Shown one piece after another: positions 25,833 to 36,187 of a stretch of DNA of 64,000 nt. How positions within the stretch are numbered: position 1 is the stretch's first letter; each line of letters opens with the position of its first letter. Position numbers and translations under genes: made by a program. The notes beneath the pieces were generated by a model that saw nothing but the letters and a program-made list of their open reading frames with translations, had not been told where the DNA came from and ran no database searches. The DNA comes from Thiohalophilus thiocyanatoxydans (GTDB lineage Bacteria; Pseudomonadota; Gammaproteobacteria; UBA6429; Thiohalophilaceae): positions 1 to 64,000 of the forward strand of contig NZ_SOQX01000007.1 in NCBI RefSeq assembly GCF_004366735.1, in the 5' to 3' direction.

Positions 25833-26172
25833 GATTGATTATATTTGCCGAATACCCGCTTTCTGGCTCACGAATGCTTTTGCCTTTCGGGCCCAACCAG
25901 TAGCCAGGTTCGCGATGTTGGTGAGCCACAGCAATTACACGAATTTCATTCTCACGTATACGATAGATTATATTGAACGGAAAACGTTTCATTACCAGTC
26001 TTCGATGATGCTCTTCCAGCCGTAGGCCAATCTCAGGATTCTCAAAACATAGTTCAATCTGAGCATCTAATTCCTCCATAAATTCCATACCAAGACCTGG
26101 CGAACTCTTATTGTAATTTCTGACAATAGCCTGCAGTTCTTTCTGCGCTCTAAAACTGTATGTTGCTCTCAT
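25819..26172 (-). CDS. RelE/ParE-family toxin
   Basis: Protein of 117 residues. The first ~95 residues match the RelE/ParE fold: YSFRAQKELQAIVRNY, GLGMEFMEELDAQIELCFENPEIGLRL, RRLVMKRFPFNIIYRIRENEIRVIAVAHQHREPGYW. The last ~22 residues go beyond the usual end of the fold. The antitoxin gene starts upstream with a 17-base gap between them. Toxins of this fold act on mRNA or gyrase; which one cannot be told. Confidence 0.9.
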   Translation of the reverse strand: MRATYSFRAQKELQAIVRNYNKSSPGLGMEFMEELDAQIELCFENPEIGLRLEEHHRRLVMKRFPFNIIYRIRENEIRVIAVAHQHREPGYWLGPKGKSIREPESGYSANIINHAGS

Positions 26173-26189
26173 CCTTGAGATAACCTCTA

Positions 26190-26435
26190 CTATTCCCGAA
26201 GTACTGATTTTAACGACGCCATTAATTCTTCATGCGACACCAAAGTCGCTTTACCACTGTCGATTTCCGCTTCCCGCCGCCGGACTTCTTCCAGCCACGC
26301 GGCTTCCCATTCTTCGCGCGAGAGCGGCTCATCGTCGTTGTCCAGGCTGCGGATTAAATCAAGGGCGATGCGTGACCGGTCCTGTTCGGGCAGGGCCATG
26401 AGTTCCTTCTCAATGTCGTCGATGTTGCGTGCCAT
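26190..26435 (-). CDS. Addiction-module antitoxin paired with RelE/ParE toxin
   Basis: Protein of 81 residues, clearly paralogous to the two orphan antitoxins (shared IEKELMALP, LIRSLDNDDEPLSREE-WEAAWLEEVRRR). CAGGAGGACAG precedes the start. It is first in a three-gene set with toxin and DUF2442. Promoter autoregulation is likely for such modules, but no operator is obvious. Confidence 0.88.
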   Translation of the reverse strand: MARNIDDIEKELMALPEQDRSRIALDLIRSLDNDDEPLSREEWEAAWLEEVRRREAEIDSGKATLVSHEELMASLKSVLRE

Positions 26436-26829
26436 GATCTGTCCTCCTGCAGCTGATTGTAGTCCATGATTTTGCGGGTTGCCTGCTCGGCGCTTCGGGC
26501 AGGGGCGGGTTACTAGGTGCTAGTGACGAGTACTGTTGATCTACTCCCCTCTCCCTAACCCTCCCCCGGCCCTTCGGGCAGGGACGAGTTACGAGGTGCT
26601 AGTGACAAGGCTATTGATCTGATCACCCCTCCCTAACCCTCCCCGGCCCTTCGGGCAGGGACGAGTTACGAGGTGCTAGTGACGAGTACTGTTAATCTAC
26701 TCCCCTCTCCCCCGCATCAAGTGCGGGGCAGGCTCTAACCTCCCCTTATACGCGAGGGAAGTTGGATTCCGGCCTGCGCCGGAATGACGAGCGAAGAGCG
26801 AGATTGCCGCGCTTCGCTCGTAATGACAA
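26436..26829. other. Repeat-filled intergenic region (tandem ~78-base units)
   Basis: There is no gene. Units of 77-79 bases start at 26497, 26576 and 26653, each opening with GGGCAGGG(a/g)CG(a/g)GTTAC and containing TGCTAGTGAC(g/a)AG and a CCCTCTCCCTAACCCTCC stretch; the third is partial. The core GACGAGTTACGAGG is shared with palindromic elements at 31290-31392, 57786-58140 and 60771-60986. The end (26760-26820) has a GGATTCCGGCCTGCGCCGGAAT palindrome. Confidence 0.75.
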
Positions 26830-28998
<2,169 letters not shown>

Positions 28999-29509
28999 CC
29001 AAGTTAATCAATCGGGTAGGACAATGCAATACCGAAAAAGACAGGGATGAGGGTCGAGGTTTTGGTGCGTGGGAAGCACACCCTGCAAAAAATGTTCTTG
29101 GAAGGGGGTTCAGAAGGTTTTGCCCGATACCGCTTTGCTATATCGGGCCTACGCCAGGGCCACGATTGGTTCGCAAACCCAAGAGACATCACTTCTCCGC
29201 GCCTCTGCGACTCCGCGTCCTCCGCGTTGATCACGGCGATATCCAGAAAAGGAATGCGGGTGTAGGGTGCGTTCTACGCACCGCTTTCTGCCCGAGGCGG
29301 GGAGCCGGTGCGTGGGACGCACCCTGCGAAAAAGGGTCGTGGAAGGGGGTTGCGGGTCGGTTTTGCCCGATACCGCTTTGCTATATCGGGCCTACGCCAG
29401 GGTCACGATTGACCTGTAAGGCGAAAAAGATCATTGCTCCGCGCCTTTGCGTCTCCGCGTCCTCCGCGTTGATTACGGCGACACCCAGAAAGGGAATGGA
29501 GGAGGAGGG
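28999..29509. repeat. Non-coding region with a ~200-base direct repeat
   Basis: Copies at 29064-29262 and 29307-29504 share GGTGCGTGGGA, CCCGATACCGCTTTGCTATA, CGGGCCTACGCCAGGG and CTCCGCGTCCTCCGCGTTGAT. Offset is 243 bases. No protein-coding gene is supported. The CTCCGCG end also occurs at 51403-51660. Confidence 0.85.
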
Positions 29510-30400
29510 CTATTCCGCGATTTCCGGGATTTGACCGCGCTGGAGGAACCGAACGGTGTGAGCGATCACTGCGGGGTCGCGCAGGATACGGCGGTGGCCG
29601 AGGCCGTCGGTGCGCAGCAGGTGGCTGCCGGGCCAGGCCTGGTGGAGGATTTCACCCTGGGTGGGGGTGACCTCGCGATCGTCGTTGTCGTGGATCAGCA
29701 GGCCCGGGACATTTTCCAGCAGCTCCACGTTGGCCTCGGGGGAGAGCTGCTCCCACACATCCTTGCCGAAGCGGGCGATGACCCGCTCCTCGAACGCCTC
29801 GCGGGCGCGCAGCGGCAGGCGCAGCAAGTCGCAGAAGTTGTTGAACAGGTAGGGGATGCGCCCCGGCGGGCTGACCCCGACCACCCGCCGGGCGTAGACC
29901 CCCAGATGCCGCAGGGCGTAGGCGGTGACGGCCACCCCGAAGGAGTGGGCGATGATCCCCTCGAACGGCCCGTAGCGAACCGACACCGAACGCAGGGCGT
30001 GGGCGATCTCGATGAGATCGGTGCGCTTGCCGGGACTGTTGCCGTGGGCCGGGGCGTCGAAGGCGATCACCTGATAGCCGGCCTGGAGCAAGGGTTCGAT
30101 GAAGGCGCTCAGCTGGGTGGCGCGGCCGTTCCAGCCGTGCATCAGCAATACCCGGGGCCCCTTGCGGCCCCAGCGATAGAGCGCCACCGTGCAGTCCTCG
30201 TGACAGGCGACATATTCGCGCTGCGCGGTATTGAGCCAGACCCGCTCGCGCGGCGGCCGACGAAAGCGGTACGGCGCAAACCAGCGCCGGCAGGCGAGCT
30301 CGCCCGCCAGCGACGGCGCCACGCTGCCGAGCAGCGCCAGCCAGGCGGCCTGGGCCCGGACGCCGGTAACATGCAGCCTGGGGGTGTGCGAAATGACCAT
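29510..30400 (-). CDS. Alpha/beta hydrolase
   Basis: Protein of 296 residues with an alpha/beta hydrolase fold. VLLMHGWNGRATQ carries the HG oxyanion motif. The nucleophile elbow is AHSFG (usually GHSxG). IHDNDDREVTP should hold the catalytic Asp, and DGLGHRRIL the histidine. Some other members have a similar N-terminal extension (YRFRRPPRERVWLNTAQREY). No signal peptide is clear. It is on its own and the substrate is unknown. Confidence 0.88.
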   Translation of the reverse strand: MVISHTPRLHVTGVRAQAAWLALLGSVAPSLAGELACRRWFAPYRFRRPPRERVWLNTAQREYVACHEDCTVALYRWGRKGPRVLLMHGWNGRATQLSAFIEPLLQAGYQVIAFDAPAHGNSPGKRTDLIEIAHALRSVSVRYGPFEGIIAHSFGVAVTAYALRHLGVYARRVVGVSPPGRIPYLFNNFCDLLRLPLRAREAFEERVIARFGKDVWEQLSPEANVELLENVPGLLIHDNDDREVTPTQGEILHQAWPGSHLLRTDGLGHRRILRDPAVIAHTVRFLQRGQIPEIAE

Positions 30401-30603
30401 AAAGGAACTCCCGTCGTCCCGCTCCGGCGGGGAGTATAAATATAGCCTACGTACCGGCGGTGTGCAGGTATAAACAGCCTTTATGGGTAAGCGCCCGATT
30501 TTGAAGGTATTTACCCGCCCGGCGCCTTGCGGGGGCGCGGGAAAGACCGTAATCTTGAGCGGCTGACAATAACCATAACAACCGCGCCGTGCGAGGGAGT
30601 CCC

Positions 30604-31266
30604 ATGACGGAGATGAATTTCGAGCAAGCCCGTCTGAACATGATTGAGCAGCAGATCCGGCCCTGGGAAGTGCTGGATCAACAGGTCCTGGATCTGCTGA
30701 TGGAAGTGCCGCGCGAGGAATTCGTCCCGCCCGAGTTCCGCAAGCTCGCCTTCACCGACATGAATATTCCGCTGGGCCACGACGAGGTGATGATGTCGCC
30801 CAAGCTGGAGGCGCGCATGCTGCAGGCGCTGGCGATCAAACCCGGCGACGCGGTCCTGGAAGTGGGCACCGGCAGCGGGTATGTCACCGCCCTGCTCGGC
30901 CGCCTCGCCAAGCACGTCTACAGCGTCGACATCCACGGCGATTTTGTCGAGGCCGCCCAGGCCAAACTCAGCGCCCACAACATCCAGAATGTCACGCTGG
31001 ATGTCGGCGACGCCGCCCACGGCTGGGACAAGCACACCCCCTATGATGTGATCTGCCTCACCGGCTCCCTGCCGATCCTGCCCAAAGCCTTCATGCACCA
31101 GCTGGCGGTCGGCGGCCGCCTGTTCGCCATCGTCGGCGACCCGCCGGTGATGGATGTCATGGTGATCACCCGGGTCGACCAGGAGGACTGGGCCAGGGAG
31201 GACATCTTCGAAACCGACCTGCGGCCGCTGAAAAACGCGGAACAACCGGAGCGCTTCGTTCTCTGA
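30604..31266 (+). CDS. Protein-L-isoaspartate O-methyltransferase family protein
   Basis: SAM-dependent methyltransferase of 220 residues of the Pcm family. LEVGTGSGYVTALL is the SAM-binding glycine loop, VYSVDIHGDFVEAAQAKL motif II and VGDAAHGW the following strand. It lacks the standard N-terminal Pcm active-site block, so it may be a Pcm-like protein rather than a repair enzyme. The start at 30604 follows GAGGGAG. It begins a forward run with a rhodanese and a TolC-like gene, an arrangement common in gammaproteobacteria. Confidence 0.88.
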   Translation: MTEMNFEQARLNMIEQQIRPWEVLDQQVLDLLMEVPREEFVPPEFRKLAFTDMNIPLGHDEVMMSPKLEARMLQALAIKPGDAVLEVGTGSGYVTALLGRLAKHVYSVDIHGDFVEAAQAKLSAHNIQNVTLDVGDAAHGWDKHTPYDVICLTGSLPILPKAFMHQLAVGGRLFAIVGDPPVMDVMVITRVDQEDWAREDIFETDLRPLKNAEQPERFVL

Positions 31267-31289
31267 CACGCGAAAGCGTGTCAGAGAAC
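31258..31289 (+). repeat. Perfect 14-pair hairpin spanning the stop codon
   Basis: GTTCTCTGACACGC, GAAA loop, GCGTGTCAGAGAAC. It includes the last codons and TGA of the methyltransferase gene. No T-tract follows, so it probably protects or processes the mRNA end rather than ending transcription. Confidence 0.8.
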
Positions 31290-31392
31290 GAGCGAGGGCC
31301 CAGGGACGAGGGACGAGTAACGAGGAACCCCGAACATCAGAACCGGTCGTACCGCTTACCTCGTCCCTCGTCACTCGTACCTCGTCCCTATT
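31290..31392. repeat. GACGAGTnACGAG palindromic element, short form
   Basis: Left arm CAGGGACGAGGGACGAGTAA and right arm CCTCGTCCCTCGTCACTCGT are inverted, with ~40 bases between them. The same cores bound longer elements at 57786-58140 and 60771-60986. Confidence 0.75.
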
Positions 31393-31437
31393 TTTATAGG
31401 GATGAAATCAAACAGCTCCGCCCCCATAATAGCGCCC

Positions 31438-31761
31438 ATGAAAAAATTCACGCCGAGCGATCTCAAAAATCATCTGGAACAAAGTCCCGAATCCCCCCTG
31501 CTGCTGGATGTGCGGGAACCGTGGGAGTACGAGACCTGTCATATTGACGGCTCCGAGTTGATCCCCATGGGCAGAATTCAGGCGGCGGTTGAATCATTGG
31601 ACAAGAACCGGGAAACCGTCGTAATCTGCCATCATGGCATTCGCAGTCGTGCCGTCGCCCTTTTTCTCGAACGGGAAGGTTTTAATAATGTGATCAATCT
31701 CGAAGGCGGCGTGGACCGCTGGGCCGACGAGGTGGATCCGCAAATGCAAAAATACCGCTAA
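31438..31761 (+). CDS. Rhodanese-domain protein (GlpE-like)
   Basis: Single rhodanese domain of 107 residues. It has LLLDVREPWEYETCHIDGSELIPMG, the active-site loop CHHGIRS with the persulfide cysteine, and NVINLEGGVDRWADEVDP at the end. It is cytoplasmic. The start at 31438 was chosen by family length. The stop codon overlaps the next start (TAATG). Small sulfur-transfer proteins of this kind precede TolC-type genes in several gammaproteobacteria. Confidence 0.92.
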   Translation: MKKFTPSDLKNHLEQSPESPLLLDVREPWEYETCHIDGSELIPMGRIQAAVESLDKNRETVVICHHGIRSRAVALFLEREGFNNVINLEGGVDRWADEVDPQMQKYR

Positions 31762-33086
31762 TGAAACGAATACAACTTGTTACCAGTTTAAGTCTGTTGC
31801 TGTTCAGTTTGAGCGCCGCCGCCGACGATCTGATGTCGATTTATGAGCAGGCGGTACAACACGATCCGCAGTACCAGGCTGCCGAAGCCGATTACCGTGC
31901 CAATCAGGAAGCCAAGGCCCAGGGTCGCGCGCCGTTGCTGCCGCAGGTCAATCTGACCGGCAGAACCGGACGGAACACCACGGATTACAACATCTACGAA
32001 CCCAATACTAATCGGGAAGGGACCAGCGAAGATTACGACAGCAGCAGTTACAGTCTGTCACTTAGCCAGACTATTTATCGCCAGGATTATTACGTGCAAC
32101 TGCGCCAGGCCGATGCCCAGGTCGCCCGGGCCGAGGCCAACTTCCGTAACGCCCGGCAGGAACTGATGGTGCGCGTCGCGCAGCGCTATTTTACTTATCT
32201 CGGCGCCATCGATAACCTGGGCTTTGCCCGGGCCGAACAAAAGGCGATCGAGCAGCAGCTGAATCAGACCGAAGAGCGTTTCAATGTGGGGCTGACCGCC
32301 ATCACCGATGTGCACGAAGCCCGGGCCCGCCGCGATCAGGCGGAGGCCCAGACCATCAACGCCCGGAACGAGCTGGAGGTGGCGCGCGAAAATCTGCGCG
32401 AGATCACCGGCATGCCCCACGAGGCGATCGCCGAGCTGGACAAGGAGAGCCCGCTGTTGCGCCCCGAGCCGGAAGACATCGATCAATGGGTGGAAACCGC
32501 GCTGGATCACAGCCTCTCCCTGATCGCCGCGGAAAAATCCCGTGAAATCGCCGAAGAAGAGATCAACCGGGCCCGGGCCGGGCACTACCCGACCCTGGAT
32601 CTTGTCGCGGACCATACCTATACAGATACCGATGGCGGCGGATTCGGTGCCCAGGAAACCGAAGAGACCAGCATCGCGCTGCAGCTCAATGTGCCGCTGT
32701 TCAGCGGGGGCCTGGTCAAATCCCGGACCCGCGAAGCCGCGGCCCGGCATATCCAGGCCAAGGAGCAGTACATCCAGCAGCGGCGCGCCATCGAACGCGA
32801 GATTCGCAGCGCCTACCTGAGCGTGGTCTCCAACATCAGCCAGGTGAAGGCCTTCGCCCAGGCGCTGGAATCGAGCCGTACCGCACTGGAGGCGACCGAG
32901 GCCGGTTTTGAAGTCGGCACCCGTACCGCCGTGGATGTGCTCAACTCGCAGCGCGAGCTGTTCCGGGCGCAACGGGACTACGCCCAGTCCCGTTACAACT
33001 ACATCCTGGAATCGTTCCGGCTGAAACAGGCCGCCGGTGTCCTGGCAGAACAGGATATCCAGCAGGTCAACGCCTGGCTGCAGTAA
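31761..33086 (+). CDS. tolC: TolC family outer membrane efflux protein
   Basis: Exported protein of 441 residues with a signal peptide (LSAAADD near 24). It has the duplicated TolC layout: YEQAVQHDPQYQAAEADYRANQEAKAQGRAPLLPQVNL early on and a matching block after residue 240 (HYPTLDLVADHTYTD). Long heptad-rich helices follow each block. It should form the trimeric outer membrane channel used by tripartite pumps or type I secretion. No inner membrane pump gene is nearby. Confidence 0.92.
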   Translation: MKRIQLVTSLSLLLFSLSAAADDLMSIYEQAVQHDPQYQAAEADYRANQEAKAQGRAPLLPQVNLTGRTGRNTTDYNIYEPNTNREGTSEDYDSSSYSLSLSQTIYRQDYYVQLRQADAQVARAEANFRNARQELMVRVAQRYFTYLGAIDNLGFARAEQKAIEQQLNQTEERFNVGLTAITDVHEARARRDQAEAQTINARNELEVARENLREITGMPHEAIAELDKESPLLRPEPEDIDQWVETALDHSLSLIAAEKSREIAEEEINRARAGHYPTLDLVADHTYTDTDGGGFGAQETEETSIALQLNVPLFSGGLVKSRTREAAARHIQAKEQYIQQRRAIEREIRSAYLSVVSNISQVKAFAQALESSRTALEATEAGFEVGTRTAVDVLNSQRELFRAQRDYAQSRYNYILESFRLKQAAGVLAEQDIQQVNAWLQ

Positions 33087-33094
33087 ACCCCGTT

Positions 33095-33655
33095 ATGCCC
33101 CAACCGCCCCTGCTGTGCGATGCCGCCACCAGTCAGCTGGTGTTGATCGATATCCAGCAAAAGCTGGCCGCGGCCATGGAAGAGCCGGTGCGCGAGCAAC
33201 TGCTGCGCAACACCGGTATTTTGAGCCAGGCGGCCAACGCTCTGGGCATTCCCGTGGTCCATACCGAACAGTATCCGACAGGACTGGGGCCGACCGAGCC
33301 GGAACTGGCCACCCATCTGAACGATCCCGCCATCGAGAAAACCTGCTTCTCCTGTTACCGCGCGTCCGGGTTTGCCGAGCAGCTGCGTCGTAACGGCCGT
33401 CGCCAGATTGTGCTGGGCGGGATGGAGAGCCATATCTGCGTATTGCAGACCGCCGTACAACTGACCGAGCACGGCTATCAGGTGTTTGTGGTTGAAGATG
33501 CCATCGCCGCACGGCGCAAGAGTCATCATCGCAATGCGCTGGCCCGACTGCGTCAGGCCGGGATTTCGGTGATCATGACCGAGTCGGCCCTGTTCGAATG
33601 GCTGCGGGATGCACAGCATGCGCAGTTTCGCACGCTGTCGAAACTGATTCGCTGA
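33095..33655 (+). CDS. Isochorismatase-like cysteine hydrolase (YcaC type)
   Basis: Protein of 186 residues. The catalytic triad of the family is present: Asp in VLIDIQQKL, Lys in EKTCFSCY and Cys in GMESHICVLQT. VEDAIAARRKSHHRNALARLRQAGISV matches the YcaC group of unknown substrate. It starts 8 bases after the TolC gene and is likely co-transcribed. Confidence 0.92.
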   Translation: MPQPPLLCDAATSQLVLIDIQQKLAAAMEEPVREQLLRNTGILSQAANALGIPVVHTEQYPTGLGPTEPELATHLNDPAIEKTCFSCYRASGFAEQLRRNGRRQIVLGGMESHICVLQTAVQLTEHGYQVFVVEDAIAARRKSHHRNALARLRQAGISVIMTESALFEWLRDAQHAQFRTLSKLIR

Positions 33656-33708
33656 TAGCCCGCGGTGATTGGGGTATGATCCCCGCACCTCCATTACCGA
33701 CGCCGATC

Positions 33709-35889
33709 ATGTCCGACTCCACCAGCCCGTTTCCCGTTCGCGACTACCTGCATCCCCGCTTCTGGCCCACCTGGGTGGGACTGGGCATGCTGTGGCTGAC
33801 GGCAAAGCTCCCCTATCCGGCCATCAACGCCCTGGGCAAGACCCTCGGTTTGCTGGGCTACGCGCTGATGCCGGCCCGGCGGCGCATTGTGCGCACCAAT
33901 CTGCGGCTGGCGTTCCCGGAATTCGACAAGCAGACACTGCGTCGAACCATTCGCGAGAACTTTCACTCCACGGCGATGGCGATCTTCGAATCCGGCCTGG
34001 CCTGGTGGGGTTCGGAACGGCGCCTGAAATCGCTCTACCGGGTCGAGGGGCTGGAACACCTGCTTGAGGCCGAGGCGCAGGGCAAGGGGGTGCTGCTGCT
34101 GGGCGGCCATTACACCACCCTGGAGATCAGCGGCAAATTTCTCGCCTGTCATGTCGAGGGGCTGCGCCCCACCTACAAGCGCGCCCACAATCCGCTGTTC
34201 GAAGCGGTCATGGTGCATAACCGCAACAGGATGCTGGACGGGCTGATCCGCAGCCGCGACATGCGCGACATCCTGCGCAACCTGAAACAGAAAAAAATAG
34301 TCTGGTATGCCCCGGATCAGGACTTTGGCAACCGGGCCTCGGTCTTCGCCCCGTTCATGGGCGTACCGGCCGCCACCTTAACCCTCACTGCCCGCATCGC
34401 CAAAGCCTCGGGGGCGCCGCTGGTGCCCTTTTATTCCGAGCGCCTGCCGGGCAATCAGGGCTATCGGATCCGGATCGGCCCGGTTATCAGCGCATTCCCG
34501 ACCGGTGATGATGTCCAGGATGCCACCCTGATCAACCAGGCCATCGAGGAGCAGGTGCGGCGTACCCCCGCGCAGTATCTGTGGGCCCACCGGCGCTATC
34601 GCACCCGCCCGGACTGGGAACCCAAACTCTATAAAGTACGCCGCCGCAAGGCACTGAAGCGGTACAGCCGGCTGCTGTTTCTTCTGGCCCTGCCGATCAC
34701 GCTCTATACCCTGTGGACCGCGCTGCGCAACCGCGACAGACGTTACCTGATCGAGCGATTCGGTCTCGGCAATGCCGACATCCGGGCCGATATCCAGCTC
34801 CATGCCGCATCGATCGGGGAGTTCAACGCGGCGCTCCCACTGATTCGTCTGCTGCAGCATAATCATCCGGCGTTGCAGATCCTGATCACCATGAACACCC
34901 CCAGTAGCCGCCGGGTGGCAGAAAAACAGCTTGGTGACAGTGTCAAATACCACTATTTGCCTGTCGACTGGCAATGGTCCATCAACCGGTACATGCAGCG
35001 TGTCAGGCCACAATGTCTTTTGATTATGGAGACCGAGCTGTGGCCCAATCTGTATGAGTATTGTTTTCAGCATGGTATCAAAAACATCATTATTAACGGT
35101 CGGCTATCACGGCGCACAACAGAATCATCAAAATTCGTACAACAGATACTCCGGCATACACTCGAATATACTTACAAAGTTTTAACCCGAAGCGAGGAAG
35201 ATCAACAGCACTATCTGGCGCTTTCCGGCCCGAGAAAAATCAAACTGATGGGCAATATCAAATATGCATCAATCACTCTCCCCCGTGATTCGATGATCGA
35301 GCTGACACGGCCCTATGTCCTGGCCGCCTCAACCCGCAACGATGAAGAAAAGCTGATTGTCGAAAGCTGGTTGAAACTGGCTACGCCGCGCCCGCTGCTG
35401 GTCATCGCGCCGCGCCATATTCATCGCCTGAACAACATCCTCGACAGTCTCAAACCCCGGTCACTCAATATCGCGGTGCGCAGTCGCCAGGAGCCGATCA
35501 CGGCCGAGACCGATATCTATATTGCCGATACGTTCGGCGAACTGGCGGGTTTTATTGCCGGGGCCGAATTCGTGCTCATGGGAGGCGGCTTCAAACCCCA
35601 TGGCGGACAGAATATTCTGGAAGTCGCCCGGGCCGGCAAGGCGGTCATCTTCGGACAGTATATGGATAACTTCCGTGCCGAGGCCAAAGACCTGCTTGCC
35701 GCCGGTGGCGCCATACAGGTTGATAATGAGGCCGACCTGGTGGAAGCCATCAAAACCCTGCTTGAGGATCGCCAACAAAGAGAACGCATGGGCGCACATG
35801 CCCGGGCGTTCATCGAAGCCAACCACGATATCGCCGAACGCTATCTGGACGAATTGCAGAAGTTGTGCCCTGTACTGAAGAGGGGCTAG
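33709..35889 (+). CDS. Fused LpxL-type lipid A acyltransferase and Kdo transferase (WaaA)
   Basis: Protein of 726 residues joining two LPS enzymes. Residues 1-305 are an LpxL/HtrB acyltransferase: N-terminal membrane segment, HYTTLE (His134, Glu139, the HX4E/D motif), PTYKRAHNPLFE and YAPDQDFG (201-207). Residues ~315-726 are a Kdo transferase (GT30): membrane anchor (RLLFLLALPITLYTLW), HAASIGEFNAALPLI with the expected catalytic Glu371, METELWPN, MGGGFKPHGGQNILEVARAGKAVIFG. I see one unbroken frame with no stop or internal start at the join. The start at 33709 fits the family. The two steps are adjacent in lipid A-Kdo assembly, so the fusion makes sense. Confidence 0.88.
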   Translation: MSDSTSPFPVRDYLHPRFWPTWVGLGMLWLTAKLPYPAINALGKTLGLLGYALMPARRRIVRTNLRLAFPEFDKQTLRRTIRENFHSTAMAIFESGLAWWGSERRLKSLYRVEGLEHLLEAEAQGKGVLLLGGHYTTLEISGKFLACHVEGLRPTYKRAHNPLFEAVMVHNRNRMLDGLIRSRDMRDILRNLKQKKIVWYAPDQDFGNRASVFAPFMGVPAATLTLTARIAKASGAPLVPFYSERLPGNQGYRIRIGPVISAFPTGDDVQDATLINQAIEEQVRRTPAQYLWAHRRYRTRPDWEPKLYKVRRRKALKRYSRLLFLLALPITLYTLWTALRNRDRRYLIERFGLGNADIRADIQLHAASIGEFNAALPLIRLLQHNHPALQILITMNTPSSRRVAEKQLGDSVKYHYLPVDWQWSINRYMQRVRPQCLLIMETELWPNLYEYCFQHGIKNIIINGRLSRRTTESSKFVQQILRHTLEYTYKVLTRSEEDQQHYLALSGPRKIKLMGNIKYASITLPRDSMIELTRPYVLAASTRNDEEKLIVESWLKLATPRPLLVIAPRHIHRLNNILDSLKPRSLNIAVRSRQEPITAETDIYIADTFGELAGFIAGAEFVLMGGGFKPHGGQNILEVARAGKAVIFGQYMDNFRAEAKDLLAAGGAIQVDNEADLVEAIKTLLEDRQQRERMGAHARAFIEANHDIAERYLDELQKLCPVLKRG

Positions 35890-35920
35890 GGACTAGATAC
35901 CAAGTACTCAGAACTCAATT

Positions 35921-36005
35921 GTAGGCCAGGTTGCTCGCAGTGCTACCTGGCATCCCGCCTCGATTCAAGGTTGTGTCACGCAGGCTACCGCCAGCGTGAC
36001 CTACA
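35921..36005. repeat. Single diverged copy of the two-hairpin repeat
   Basis: GTAGGCCAGGTTGCTCGCAG with arms GCCAGGT/ACCTGGC, then GTCACGC/GCGTGAC around AGGCTACCGCCA. It matches the unit of the tandem array at 11373-11765. The remainder of 35890-36187 holds an ACTCAGAACTCAGAACTCA run near 36163-36189 and nothing else supported. Confidence 0.75.
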
Positions 36006-36187
36006 CGATTACTCTATTTTGGATTGTTCCAGGGGCGGGCGAAGAATAAAATCTATATGGACCAGTCACTCCACGTAGGCTCGCTCAAGCAACGCGGAGC
36101 CAGCATCTCAACTTTTCAGCCGGAACCTCGGAGTTTATGCCCGAACAAGCACTAAGAACCAGAAACTCAGAACTCAGAACTCAGAAC

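Noticed and set aside
26497-26711. Tandem units as a CRISPR array
   Set aside because: Whole units of ~78 bases repeat without unique spacers, and there are no cas genes.
31258-31289. The perfect stem as a rho-independent terminator
   Set aside because: No run of T follows; the next bases are GAGCGAGGGCCC. Kept as a hairpin only.
33709-35889. The LpxL-WaaA fusion as an assembly error
   Set aside because: The frame is continuous over 726 codons, and both halves keep their own conserved residues up to and past the join; I see no homopolymer at the junction.
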